A program made the translations under genes and the position numbers. The notes under the pieces were generated by a model. It was not told the DNA's origin, did not search any database, and was given only the letters and a program-made list of their open reading frames with translations. Shown here piece by piece: positions 43,665 through 57,170 of a stretch of 64,000 bases of DNA (positions within the stretch are counted from its first letter, which is position 1; each line of letters starts with the position of its first letter). The DNA is from Ophiobolus disseminans (taxonomy: Eukaryota; Ascomycota; Dothideomycetes; Pleosporales; Phaeosphaeriaceae), in contig MU006217.1 of assembly GCA_010093685.1 (NCBI GenBank), positions 2,029,644 to 2,093,643 on the forward strand, read 5' to 3'.

Positions 43665-45497
43665 TCAAACGGCCAAGTCTTTCTTCTCCTCCACTCCCAA
43701 CCCGCTGTTCTCTCCAGTCGCGCCTCTTAACCTCTCAGCGGCCTTTCGTTTCTTACTATCCAGCTTCTCCCTATCTTCGCGCATCTGCCTAATAAGAGCG
43801 GACTTCTCGCGGATCTTGTGTCCGTAGCGATAGAAGACAAGGGGAATCGGTATGAGCGCGAATTCGATGATCGCCAGCATTGTTGCTGACCAGTGGGGTC
43901 CCAGGGTTTGATACCTATTGATCTCGTTAGCAGTGTGCCATGGTTAGGCAGAGGAGGTAATGGCTCACATCATTGGTCCAGCAAGCGGCAATGTGCCGCC
44001 CATCGCGCTACGTAAGACGGCATTGCCAGCGAGCGCCGAGGCGGCGTAGATGCCATATGAGTGTACGAGGTAGTTGGATGCGTAGATGAAAACTCCACAG
44101 TTACCAGCGCCAAACGGTATCCCGGCCATCAGTGGCGCGATCCAATGTACATTCGGCGTACAAGTCCACGCAAAGATTAGCTCACCGACTGGGACGCATA
44201 CAGCAGCGATGCACACAACGCTGACCATGGCCTCCGGGTAAACCTTGCCTGTCTCTGGGTCTTTCTTGTGCGCATCGATCATTCGCCTCAACAACGGTTC
44301 GCAGGCGATCGTGATGCATCCACCGACACCTATGCCGATGTATCCCAATCCGACGAAGCCAGGTCCCCAGCCGCGCAGTTCACCGAAGACAATAGGATAG
44401 CTGACAAAGCAGAGGTACAGCACACCATACACCAATGCTATATACACATCCCAGAAGATGCATATCGGTTCGCTGATGGCCATATAGAGCGGCCTGTACA
44501 AGTTCTCGCGCAGCAGTGGCCAGAAACTCTTCTTGTCATCGTATCTGCAGAACCAGCGACTGTCGCCCGTTTCTTTGCGCTTCTTCGCTGCTTTGGCACG
44601 TAGGATGGCTGGCGCATACGTTTCCTTGATCAAGAAGACCATGAACCACGAACATCCGGACCCAATCATGACGACCCAGTTCGTCCACCGCCAACCTAGC
44701 GCCTGGTACACAAAGCCGCCTACAAGGGGCCCGACGACGGGCCCATTCATTGGGCCCAAGCTCCATATCGAAAACGCCAAGGCTCGGTATTTGTCGGACA
44801 CTATGTCAGATACAGTGCCCGGGGCGTTGGATATCATAGCCGCGCCCGCGATTGCGCCAAAGAACCGCATGACCAGGATCTGAGCGAGGTTGTTGCTGAG
44901 AGCGCAAGGAATGATAAGGATCGTGAATGCCGCGACAGCGATCAGATACACGGGCCGCCTGCCATACATCTCACTAAGAGGGGCCAGGATGAGGGATCCG
45001 ACTGCGAGGCCAGCGAGATACGTGGTGATACCAAGTACAATCAGGGTCTTGGACTGAATGCCGAATGTGCGCATCATGCCTGGGATGCCAGCCGTGTAGG
45101 ACGTCGAGTACATGACTACTACGAGCGTGGAGAAGCTCATGAAGAAAATGACCATGGCTTTCCGAATCATGGGCCAGTCCTGCGGGTTCTCGCCTTCATC
45201 GTCGAAGTCGAGCTCGAACCGCGGATCTTGCGTTGCATTTGTAGTGACGATGGTGATTTGGCCTGCATCTTTGTCACCGGTTGCGAAGTGGCCGGTGTTG
45301 CGACTCCATGTGTGGTGTATGGATTGGGCTTCTGCTATCGAGTCGACCGAATCTGCTGTCGAGACGGATGTGATTGAAGTGTGGTCGTCATCTTCTTGCT
45401 CTTCTATTACGCGAGATTTTCTTGACGCTGCTGATGCCGATGCGCTTCTTTCTTTTCCGTTGGACGGCGTGATCTCGGTCTCCTTGTCCAAATTCAT
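43665..45497 (-). CDS. MFS drug:H+ antiporter-type transporter (DHA1, 12 TM)
   Basis: Exons 45497-43969 and 43914-43665 give 592 residues. The ORF runs 11 codons further upstream without an ATG, so I take the ATG at 45497. A hydrophilic N-terminus of about 110 residues precedes N-P-Q-D-W-P. Motif A appears as L-S-E-M-Y-G-R-R-P-V-Y and the region before TM5 as L-G-P-M-N-G-P-V-V-G-P-L-V-G-G, typical of DHA1 multidrug or polyamine exporters. The last exon supplies TM12 and a basic/charged tail. Plasma membrane export of small molecules is expected. It lies 25 kb from the PKS, so a link is unproven. Confidence 0.93.
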
Positions 45498-45609
45498 GAT
45501 GCCCGCTCGACCCCACTTCGGCCGAACCAAACTTTAAATTCCCAGCTCTTCGCCCCGCAAATAATGAGAGTAGTAAGCCTCGCAAACGATACAGCGACCG
45601 ATGGATGTG

Positions 45610-46092
45610 TTAACAATGTCGAGCGATGAGGCGTTTGATGTGTGGAGAATCATCAAGCCAGCGTCGCGCCAGCACAGAGGATTCTCCAGCTAAAGCCAGT
45701 TGCCGCAGATGGGCTTCAGGCCCGGGGCGCCTTCCCGCGTTCATCGTGGCAGATTGGTACCGGTATCTGCGGGAATAGCGGCGATAGCGAGTGACATTTG
45801 AGGGGCAAGAACAACCTCGGGGCGACCTGTGTGAGGTGGTGCCGATGAGCCGTTTGCGGTTGGTGTGTCTGCGGAGGAGGAAGTCATGATTCGGAAAGTG
45901 TTTGTGCCGAGGTCGGGGACGATTGGGTGGCATTATGGAATGTGCATCGACATGATTGGATGCATGGTTATAAAAGGCGTGCATTGTTTGTTGCACGAAC
46001 GAATGAGTAAGGGAGGCAAGTGCCGCCGGATAAAACTCCGATAGCGCAAGACTTCGCGTCGCGACTTCAAACTTCATAACATCAGTCTTCAT
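45610..46092 (-). CDS. Small basic hypothetical protein
   Basis: A 160-codon ORF with ATG start. The product is rich in Arg, His and Pro (R-P-R-P-R-H-K-H, then R-Y-R-R-Y-S-R-R-Y-R-Y) and ends with a more normal helical segment (H-L-R-Q-L-A-L-A-G). An internal ATG at about 45934 is an alternative start. No known domain. It may be real or chance. Confidence 0.3.
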   Translation of the reverse strand: MKTDVMKFEVATRSLALSEFYPAALASLTHSFVQQTMHAFYNHASNHVDAHSIMPPNRPRPRHKHFPNHDFLLRRHTNRKRLIGTTSHRSPRGCSCPSNVTRYRRYSRRYRYQSATMNAGRRPGPEAHLRQLALAGESSVLARRWLDDSPHIKRLIARHC

Positions 46093-47036
46093 CCTTCATC
46101 GTGCTAGCCATCTCTCCTTTGCTCTTGTATCAACGAAGCACCGTCTAGTTTTCGTGAGCGGTTGACGTATGACTAGCATTCTTTCGCTATGGCTGCTCCC
46201 TCTCACCCGACCAACATGTCACGCTGTTTAGGCGAGCGAGTGTCCATAATGAGGGAGATACGGTCCCAACAATTGATCATGTACCCATCGTGCGTGCTGC
46301 CTCACCGTTGCTCGAACAGGCTTGACCTCCACTTTTGAGGAGAGGGTAAAGGTGAGTAGGTAAACCAATCGCCACTGATCTTACTGGTTCGGCTCACCGT
46401 CATCGGAGCTATTAGACGTCTATATCATCCTTCAACTCCTCTCTCTTGTTCTCTTGTTCTCTTGTTCCTTCCCATGCCTTCTTTACAGACTGTGCCTCAA
46501 AAAGAAAGACGATGTATGAAGCCAGCCTGCAGCGAAGGCCGTGTTACTCCCCACCCTCTCAGAAATGGAGCTTCTCCATGGTACTCATTCGAAGCTACAA
46601 GAAGGAAGTCCTGCCTTCAGAAAGCATCGATACCGCCTCGTTTTTTGCACACGGTTGTTCGATTGTATTGGTTGTGCAGCGCCTCGTCTGCTCCAGATTG
46701 CCTAGCCTATGCCACACATAGCGACTCTAGGCAAGCGAATTCCCTTTGGACATCTCATGCCCGTCACCGTGCTACGGCAATCGCCGTCGCATTGTGGAGT
46801 CTCCGTTGACATGTCGCGGTGCTTGGCGCGTGCCCGGATCAACTTGTCACCGGGCGCGCGCTCCGTTTGTCACCCAGCTTTTCCAAAACTTCGCAGCGGA
46901 TCCTGCTCGCGGACAACCAAACTTTACTTCACATCGGACCTGCATCCGCGCGTGCACGCAAGCAAACAAGCATCCTTTAGATTGAAACGAATCGACGGAC
47001 TCTACTACCGCGCCTGCGAGAAGGCCATCGTCAACT
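46093..47036. other. Upstream region of the giant DUF3638-type gene
   Basis: No gene supported. A short CTCTTGTT tandem repeat (about three units) lies at 46443-46467. Otherwise nothing was seen. Confidence 0.45.
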
Positions 47037-50000
47037 ATGGCCGACTCTGGCCAGGACGCGCTGGCCCTCCAGGTATTTCACCATGTGGTCTTGCCGCGCA
47101 ATCTGCCCGGCGGGGAGGACAGAAATCTACATCAAGTCGAGGCTGAGATCTTGAGGCGCTTGAATGACGCGGTGAAACAGCTCGCTCTCCATGCTCCAAC
47201 GGACGACCATGCGAGTCTGGGCAAGATTCGACTCGCCCTCTCGACGTGTTCGGCTCTCAACGTGGAAGGCACAATAGAGAAGAACATGTTGCTCAAAGAA
47301 CTTCAGCAGCTTGAAGGCGGACAAGCGCTCATACTTCATGTGACTGAGCAGAATGCCGCTCTTCTTATCTATAAGCAACGCAGGTAAGACTTTACAACCA
47401 AACCACATACAAGTCAGAATTGACCTCTATAGTCACAGCGGCACCGAGGTCGTGATATTCGAGGCGTTCGAAACATCTGCCACATGCCAGCAAGTTCTTG
47501 CCACCGAAGATGCGATGCAGTGGGACTTTCCGGGTCAAGCCGTGGCTGTGCCCTACACCACCTTCGTCGAGGAAGACTTCCAACAAACCTTGGCAGAGTT
47601 TCTGGAGCAGGCCAGCTTAGAGTCTATTCAACAATTCGCGGCTATTGCTCACAAGGCTCGTGCCCCTCTGCCGGAAATCCGAGACTCGTCCGACCCCACG
47701 TTGATCACTGGAGCGCTCATGACAATACTGGAGGTCAATGGCTCATTGCAATCGGCACCCTTGTTGCGCAAGCGTGTTCGCGACACCGTCTCATTCCATA
47801 AAGCGCATAAGCCATGGCGTCGGTCAGCTTTCTATCTCGTCTTGCGCGTGTGTATGCAGCGACATCTCTACACACTGCTAGGAGTGGATAGAGGAAGGCT
47901 CTATTACAAGACAATGTTGTCTCTCTTCATGTCCGATTTACTGGCTGATGGACTACACATCATTCCCAACGCAGCTTCTGACTGTCTGCGCCGGAAGCTG
48001 GGCCGACGTCTTTCCAAATTGGAGCTAGACCAAGCCCAAGGCTCGATTGCTGTGCAAGGCTTACATCGCCACATCTTTCGCACCTTACAACCTGTCATTG
48101 AGAAGTCTCTTTTGACAACCACCAATGTCATGCAATTGAACTGGGAGGCGTTTCAGAAAAAGACGTTGCGAGTCATCAGGCCAATCCAGCGATACGCCAA
48201 CCTTTCTGAATTGAAGCTACGACTACCAAACAGCGGTCCAATGCTCTCACGGGCTATGCTGTTCCGCTCTAGTACCGCGTTTAGTACGGTTGGCCCGGCT
48301 GCTGAACTACTAGGGCATTACGAAGCCGCCATTCCCAAGCCGTTCGTCACGGTTATCAATCGATATCTCCCCCTATGCGATTATGAAGAAGGTATCGCAA
48401 GGGTGGTGGAATTGGACGACTACCAGAAGGAGACGGCATCCTGCGTCCGCCTTGCTTGCAAGATCAAGGAATATGTGTCTACTGTTGGAAATGCTTACGT
48501 CGACTATCCCGAGCTGCAGAGCCGTCAGATACTTAGCCTCATGGAGTTGTGGAAGACCATGGACGAATGTGCTGTTACTTGCTTCCCACTCCTTGGAGAG
48601 TACCATCCTGGCTTCGATGCGGCCATGTTCGATGTGCTAGAATTGACCACCCTCAGCGATCTTCGCCGTCTCCAAATTGTTCAGTCATACATTTCCCAGC
48701 GTTGCCGAAGTTGGCATGGCCGTGGATCTAAGACCATCTTCGATGCTCCAGCGAAAGATTCATACGCTGTGAGAGCTTACGACACATCCACTGACGCACC
48801 GAGGTTCCAGCAGCTACACCGTAATATTGAACAACATGCCACGACTCTTGTCGCAGCCAAACAGAAAGAGTGGGAAATCAAGACTAAGGACCACGAAACG
48901 AAGATCCAACAGATGGCGGGACTTGCCTGTCCATTTGCCACGGAGACTGACAGCAACGGCCGTACTACGCAAGTGCACCAGAAGGGCTGTCGCAAACACA
49001 AGTTGAAGTGGCAGGCTAAGCAGATTGAAATCGGAATATTCGAATATCCACTCCCGCGTCACGAGCCAACCTTGAAGGCTGTGATCTTCGAACTGTTGAG
49101 TCCAGAGGCTTTCGTGTCGTATCGAGATGCGACATGGTTGATACTTTCCGCCTTTGCTCACTCTGCCGAAGTAGCTGTCGATGAAGTACCATTGCTACGC
49201 GAATATTCTGGTTTGCGGAGTTATGCAAACAGCGCAAAACCTGGAGTGACCCTGGGTTCTTCCACGAAGTCGCACTTGAGCACGCATTATGCCAAGTCAG
49301 GATTTCCAATCCCACTCCGAGACGTCAGCCGCTCTTTTGGCATGAATCTGAAGTATTTCGACACCACAGGGAAAACCTGGACATCAAGGACAGGTCATCC
49401 TTCACTTGTTCATCTCTTCCCATTGAAGGTACCGCAAAACTCTCCATACCGCTCTTTTGAGAACATCGGCGCTGATTGGCCAACGTCAAACAAGGTGGTG
49501 GCATCGCTAACCCAGTGCCCCCCGGACGTCACCACACAAGAATATATAGCCTGGCAGGGGATACTCATCGGAACGCATCTACGATGGCCGAACTTGCTAC
49601 TGGAGTTGGGATCTACAAATCTCAATTTCAGCTCCGAATCTACCTGGGCTGTAGTCACCAAGCTCTGCCAGCAAGCCGGACCTGCATCATCTAAGGACAC
49701 ATTGCGCGACGTGCATTCTGTGTTCAATGACAACAACTTTTGCATTAAGTTGCTTCAGCAGGTAGACTACCGACTTGAAACAATTCGACGCAATTGGCGT
49801 GAACCAATACAGTTTGACACTCTTCTTACCGTCCTCTTCAAGGTGAAGGCGTTGAGCTCGAGGGCCCGAATTCAAACTATGGCTGGGGATATGCTGGCCA
49901 AAGCTCGTCTTATAGCTCAGGGATGGTACCGCAATCTGGAAATGGCAAATGAACAGGCGGAGTCCGGTCCGTCCGTCTTCGCAATCTGGGCTGCAGTGTT

Positions 50001-53000
50001 GTGTAAGCGTACGACCTACCCTACGTTTGAGACGTCTAACGACATCCCACTTCAAGCTCTAAGGGACTTCATCGTCGCATCTATTGCGCTTCAAGACTGT
50101 CTCATTGGCAGCTTCGACGTCTTGCCTTTTAACCTCAGGAATGCACTACTCCGGGATCTCGCCCTGGTCCACAGCTTCCGTCACAAACTTCAGAGTACCT
50201 TGCAAAAGAACAGCTGGCCACTACTCGATGCTTTGGAAGCATTATGGCCTGTACCGGATGGGTGCGTTTTGTCTGCGGCTCGCTTACATGTAGCATCAGG
50301 CTCTTACTGGGCCACTATGACACTAGTGGGAGCAAATACGGTGCAATTTTGTATTCACTACAACTTGCTTTATGGAACACTACTGATCGATGGACAGCCA
50401 CTAGGGATGCTCCCAACGGAGTATCAAAAGTGGCCGATCATCCAAGAACTTTTCGGGCCACAAAGCCTGAAAACATACCCATCAGGTTTACCCGGAATGT
50501 CACTAGTCGTCAGTCGTCCAATGCCGTTTGGTCACTGGGTTCATCTCGGCTTCCGCGACAATCATCTCGTTATTCGCGCACAACACCGAGGCGTGGTTCT
50601 GGAGCACATTGAGCGATCTTGTTTTGGCAATGAGCATCAATATGACCTGCCGGCGCCACTCGGCCAAAACTGTCACCACTGGCTAAATTTGGACACTGGC
50701 ATCTTGATGATCCGTCAACAGGATCCGTGGAAATCAAAGAGAAGCGATTGGCAGATCGACTTACGCACACAGCAAGCCATCCGGAATGGCGGATCGAGGC
50801 TCGTGGATCCTGGTAGTGCGCTTGCCACAAGGATCACTCAGAACTTTCGTCATTTCGAACATCCATATAACATCACTATCTTCCAGCCGCAAAAAGGACC
50901 GCTCAGAGTCGAGTTGAAACGCTTAGAGCTCGATTTCGAGGTCTCAAAGACAGGGTCACTACTGTGTCCCCAGCTCAGTGCGACTATCGCTAGCAGCGAG
51001 GCTCAGGATGTGGGAACATGGTATGGCTTGAAGAGTAAGCTGGTCATGCAATCAGCCGAAGATGCATCGAGGCGCAGCATTCTTCTGCCAATTGGACCTG
51101 TTCTCTGTGAGCGCGACGATCTCCATGTTTCTATCGTGGTGCAGAATAAAGGAGGTTATCTGAAGTTCGGGGTGAACAATATGCTCGGACGTATTGAGTG
51201 TCCCGCGGAGCCTCTTCTTTTGTATCATCGGGCGATGTTTCATGCTCTCACGGCGTACTTCCTACCGGATTCGTTGACTGGGCGTACCGGCGTGGAAGAA
51301 GTTATGCAATATCTACAGTCCGGAGCCTACCGCCCTTGGACACCACTAAATTCGGCTGCACAAAGCTTACTCCTTGAGATTGCTAAGTTGTCACCACCGC
51401 GACGCTACTATCCAACAGCTTTGAAGAACATGGAATTCGTAGAATGGGATGTTACCAAGACGGTTTACATCCAAGATGACAGATACCGCCGTGTTGTCAA
51501 CGAAATACTTTCAAGAAATGCAGAACTGCTGAAGTTCTCTGTTTCCAACGATGTCAGTGGGCTGTTATCTATCGTGGATGGCAATCAACACCTGGAGAAT
51601 CGGGCTCTTTCTCGGAACTACACATATCTCTCTCGAAAAGACCGCACCTATACGTCCAGGGATCGACGTCTTCTTGGACAAGAACGTGCGAATGTCGCTG
51701 CTATAGCGAAAGTCCTTTTTGAGTGGCCTGCCCGGATTGATAACACCAAGCAGCTGGGAAAGCTATTGGAGAGGTTCCCTGTCATTGGAGGTTATGTCAG
51801 GTCCTTTGACGCAGTTCAAATCACTGATGTCCTTGAAGCAGACCTCGGAGTGGAATGGGGCGCCCTGGTCAAGACCGCTCAAAACTGTTCCTATAACGAC
51901 AGGTTTCGCTTGACGTTCCTGTTCTCCTTGTTGTCCTACTCGACGAAGGCGAACATGGATCTCCTGCGGGCTATCATCTCATTTTCGCTCATACCCGTCC
52001 TCAAGGTATTCCCGCTCCCGAAAGTTGCTGCTTTCAGTCGCTTTCGGCTCCAGGATCATCCAACGGTGGACACCCTGTCGACCGCCATGCAAGATGCAAA
52101 GAAGTCCTACATAGCTGGCCCTCGGATGAAACAATCCGTAGTGTCGAGACACCAGTCAAACCACAATGTCAAGGCTGAAGAAGCTTGTACAATCCTTGCG
52201 GCTTCAATTCTTTCTCAGTGGCCTTGGAAAGTCCTTGATACGGATCGCTTAGCGACAGTGGATCCAGCGCTATTCGACCGTGACGAGGCTCTCATTCTTG
52301 TGCTCCCTATATGGGACAGACTTGTAGACAACTTCGAGTTCTCACAACACATTGAGGAGGTTCAGACCACGCTTGCTCTGCATGCGAGAGAAGAACAAGC
52401 CACCGCTTCGAGTCAAATTCATTCCAACACTCAAGATCACTCAGTATATCCGCCCAGAATACACGGGGGCGAGATGCCGAGTATGCGAGACCTCTTGGAG
52501 AAGGACGTATCTGCTCATGCCTCAACTACGACCAGCCACAATCGCAATTTCAGTGTGCCCGCTAGTATAATCAAGTTTTCTGATGGAGTACGACAGCTGT
52601 TTGGTGCAAATCAAATACCGAAACACATCCGGGAACTGGAACAGCTTGTTGCGCCTTATAGAAATTCTGCCTCGGCAGTGCAAAAGCGATACGGAGCTGA
52701 ACTGGAAGACAGTATCAAGGTGCTTTCCAAACAGCTGACACAGCCTGTTGTCCGGCAACCAGCTTTTAATCCCACTCAATTGCGTAGTGATCTCAAAGCT
52801 GCCGAGAACTCTTTGCGAATGATCTTCGAACAGATGTGCAATGCTCTCAAGAAAGACGATCCTCGAGCCAAATGGCTGAACATGGTCGGTCTGTGGCCGA
52901 AGGTGACCATCGTTACCCTACTCACCGAATTACGGACCACAGGAGGCATCAAGCTTGGTGTCGGCGTGCAAGATTTGCTTATACAGCTGGGACTCGCTAT

Positions 53001-56000
53001 TACGAAGTATCAACGCCTACTACGTATCCAAGATGCGTCCTTGAATAATCGCACGCAGCAGATCTCGGACGAGATGGAGAACATCGGCCATTCGAACTGG
53101 TCGCCATCAGATCATGTCGACTGGCTTTTACTAGAAATTGAAGGCAACGTCATGCTTCGCGCTGAACAAGTTGATGTAGCACTTGCGACCATCTCGCCTG
53201 ATTCGGGTCAGAACTCAGTACTCCAGCTCCTGATGGGCAAAGGGAAAACCTCGTGCATTCTTCCAATGGTTGCGCTGGAGCTGGCAAGCAAAAACCTCTT
53301 CAGGATCGTCGTACCAAGGCCTCTTCTCCTCCAGTCAGCACAGATCATGCAAGCCAAACTGGGAGGTTTGTTGAACCGCGATGTTCTTCATGTGCCTTTT
53401 TCGCGTAGGAATTCTACGGCCGAAGACTTGATGCACACGTATGGACAACTACACAGAGACGTAGCGAAGCAGGGTGGTCTCATTCTCGCCCTACCAGAGC
53501 ACATACTGTCATTCAGGCTGAGCGGCATACAGCAACTGTGTGATGGCAAGCTTGAGGAAGCAGCTTTGATGATCAAGACACAAGCTGAGTTCGATAAATA
53601 TGCTAGAGACGTACTCGATGAATGCGACGTCACGCTTGGGATCCGAACTCAGCTCATTTATCCCTCGGGCTCACAGCAGACAGTTGACGGTCATCCACAT
53701 CGGTGGCAAACTGTTCAAGCTGTCCTGGATCTCCTTTTCTCTTACCTAGACAACTTGTCTCACAAGTTTCCTAACAGCATTGAAGTTGTCGGGAGGACAG
53801 GTGTTCCTTTGATGTATTTTCTACGAGAAGATGTTGAGAACTACTTGACGGATCAGATGGTGCAGAAGATAAGCAGAGGGCAGACTGATATTCTTCCGGT
53901 GCGACACTTTTCCGAAAAGTCCCAGCAGGACATCCGCGCCTTTCTCACCATCTTCCTAGTCGAGGCCGAGGTCACAAACAGGGTCTACGCTATGTTTGCC
54001 GAGAAGCGCCACTTAGTGGATGTTGTGTTGCATCTACGCGGTTTGTTCGTGTATCGTATATTGATGTCGACGCTGAAAAAGCGTTGGAACGTACAGTACG
54101 GTTTGAATCCAGCACGTGATCCGATTGCGGTACCGTATCAGGTATGTTTATCTTCCTCCTCGGGTTCTCATTGCGGACTTTGTGTATCTTCGGAGGACTC
54201 AAACTGACTTGAACTAGGCAAAAGGTGTCCCATCTCCAACTGCCGAGTGGGGTCATCCAGACGTCGCTATCATCTTGACATGCTCATCTTTCTATTACGA
54301 AGGGCTCGATATGACTCAGTTCAAGCGGGCTTTCAACCAGCTTGCGAAGTCAAACGAACCCAGCATCGAATATGGATTATGGGTTGCGGATGGCGTTCCG
54401 CCAGCTTTCAAGAACTACAACGCCATCAATGTGGAGGACGAAGAGCAGTTGCGTGAGCTGCATCAGCACGTCAAGTGAGTATTCTGTTTGTTAATGGCCT
54501 GTTGTCTCCAGTGGGCTATCATTGAAAAGAAATTTACTAACAAGTCCAGATACAAGGTGTGCTTGCTTGACTCCTATCTGAACAGTTTCGTCTTTCCACA
54601 GCATGCGAAACAGTTCAGTAAGAAGCTGTCAGCATCTAGTTCTGATCTTGTGCTCTACGACCCAATGCTTCCGGGAAAAGCTAGGACGACTGGCTTTTCT
54701 GGGACGAACGACACGCGGCATCAACTGCCCATGACTATCATGCAGAACGATCTCCCGCAGCTGGCGCATACTAATGCGGAAGTATTGGCTTATCTCCTTG
54801 AAGAGCGCAACAGGGGCTATGTCCGCATGGTGGACGAGAAAACTCGGAAGCGTCTAAGCGAGGAGGAACTTCTTGGGAAACTCCTTCATCCAAACGGCTA
54901 TCAGGGCGATAAGCGAGATCGTATCCGGATTCTCATCGATGCTGGGGCACAAATTCTCGAGCACGACAACCATAGTCTTGCCAAAGCTTGGCTCAAAGTG
55001 GATTACGAAGCCGCAGCCGCAGTATACTTCGATGAAACACATCGCGCGATGGTAGTCTACGGAAAAGGCGCAAGCATACCTCTTGTGGCCTCTCCATTTG
55101 CCGAGAACCTCGACAACTGTCTGGTGTACCTTGATGAGAGTCACTGCCGTGGTAAGTAACTGACAGTATTCTAAACCAGCACGCAGCATTCCGGGGAGGC
55201 AGAGCGGACGGAAAGCTCTGCGAACTGCTGTTTGTGTGTCCGAAACGTCAGAAGGCTAATTCATACTGACAGGAACCGATCTCAAACTTCCTCCTCGCGC
55301 CAAGGCGGCTGTTACACTTGGTCCGCATCTGACGAAAGATGCTCTTGTACAAGCAGCAATGAGATTGAGGTTACTCGGGACCACACAATCCGTTACCTTC
55401 TTTTCTCCGCCGGAGGTGCACCAAGGCATATTGGATCTTCGATCAGCCGCAAAGCGCTCGTCGATTCCAGACCTAAACTCTGTTGACGTCATACGTTGGC
55501 TGCTACAGCAGACCTGCAATGCGATAGACCAGCTTGAGCCCCTCTACTTCAGCCAGATGATCGAATACCTGCAGCGTACCCAAGGTCAAATCGATCAGCC
55601 GGACTTCCTAGTAAACCGAAAGTCTCGCAAGGCATACCTCAACATTGTACGAACTCAGGAAATGCAGTCTTTGCGGGAGCTCTATGCGCCCAAATATGAG
55701 CACCACAGCACAGTAATCAACCCCTCCGATTTCGCACCTTCATTGCGACCCTACATCACGGAGGTCCTGCAGCGCAGGAAGGGTTTCCAGGATCGTGGAT
55801 TCTATGTGCATCATTCGACTCTCGAGGAGGTTGAACAGGAACGCGAGATGGAGATAGAGTTGGAGTGTGTTCGCGAGGTGCAACTACCTGTCCATTTTGA
55901 GGCTCTGGAGATAAATCGTCTGCACGATGATATCAAGCACTTTGCTACGACTGGTACGAAAAATTTGTGCTAAGTCTCCAGTGAAAACCCTGCTAACCTC

Positions 56001-56897
56001 AATTCAGGTAAAATACCAGCAGGTAGCGATGCTTTTACCCCAATGCTTTGTGTACTACAGAAGACAGCGCTCGGTCTCAAGCATGGTACCATTACAGCTG
56101 CCAACATTCCCGCTAGACTATACGTCTCCACTCAGTTCACAAGAACTGTGCAAGTCAGCGAGCCAAACGACAATTTCCTACGTCCCTGCCACTGGGTTTT
56201 GTGGAGCCGCATAGCCGAAAATGGCCTTCTGGTCAGCCCTGAGGAAGCGAGCCTCCTAATTCCTATCCTTCGTGACAGGTCTCGATTTGACATTCCGACC
56301 TGCCATCTCATCGTCTACGCTGCTCCCATCACGCGCCACATGCTGCAGTTCAATAGCCTCGAATACTACGCAATCCCTCGGCTGCCACCCACTTTCAAGG
56401 CCCCAACTTGGTTGAAGGTTGAGTTGGGCATATTTGCTGGACGCCTCTACTTCGAGTGGGATGAGTACGAGACAATCATGTCGTACCTCGGGATGCAGAT
56501 GTCTCAGAAAGATCGTGGTGAGTATGTGCCATCTGGAGGCTGGGATGCATTTTCTTCAAAGCCTTTGGCATTCCTTCACGACTGGCTTGCAATTCGCCGC
56601 AAGGGGCTAGATTTCGAGCATACTCCCATGGGCTTCATCACCACCGGCAAACCTCTTTCAGCTGAACATCCGTTCTTCTCTGCTCCCAAGAAAGAAGAAA
56701 ATGATGGTACTGAATTCAGATCGTCTGGTCGTGTCAGGAAGGTCGTGCAAGACGAAGAGGATGATTCAGACGACGATGAGGATCGTGCGAAGGAGCATTT
56801 CTTCCGCCGAGACCAGAGCGACGATGATGATGAGGAGGCAGAGAGTGCTCAGGCGGGGAAGAAGAAGGGTGATGACGTTAGTGGGCTGCTTTATTGA
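47037..56897 (+). CDS. Giant P-loop protein, DUF6606-DUF3638-DUF3645 architecture
   Basis: Six exons: 47037-47383, 47433-54141, 54218-54474, 54550-55151, 55273-55953 and 56008-56897, giving 3161 residues. The N-terminus (F-H-H-V-V-L-P-R-N-L-P) matches the fungal DUF6606 type. Near residue 2050 lies L-L-M-G-K-G-K-T-S, a Walker-A-like loop in the DUF3638 region. Near 2632 L-D-E-S-H-C-R, spliced to G-T-D-L-K-L-P, is the hallmark of the DUF3645 region and resembles a DExH box. This suggests an ATP-dependent motor-like protein. The acidic C-terminus (D-D-S-D-D-D-E-D) is low complexity. Related proteins are sometimes labelled ubiquitinyl hydrolase, but I see no catalytic Cys/His motif that proves this. 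It appears intact. Confidence 0.93.
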
Positions 56898-57097
56898 AAC
56901 TTGACAAGATACGCACTTGGATGTGTAGTCAGGAAAGCATGCTAGGATAAAACGAACTCTGGAGTACGATAGCTAGGCCATGAATGCCACGCTGTCTGGG
57001 GATTTCTCGATCTTCTAACCTACTGCACTTTGAGACCTTCGTCATCTTGCCTGTAGATGGACTTTATCACGTTCTTCAGTTGTCGCGTTACCATCCA

Positions 57098-57127
57098 GAC
57101 GGCCTAACCATCCACCCGAACACCAAA
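57098..57127 (+). repeat. 5' terminal inverted repeat of the pogo element
   Basis: 30 bp starting GACGGCCTAACC. It is an exact reverse complement of 59471-59500. Confidence 0.95.
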
Positions 57128-57170
57128 CCTTGACAACTACTAAAGTTTAACGCGTCATGACTCTACTACT

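Noticed and set aside
46443..46467. CTCTTGTT tandem repeat
   Set aside because: A simple short microsatellite of three units in a pyrimidine-rich region; no function implied.
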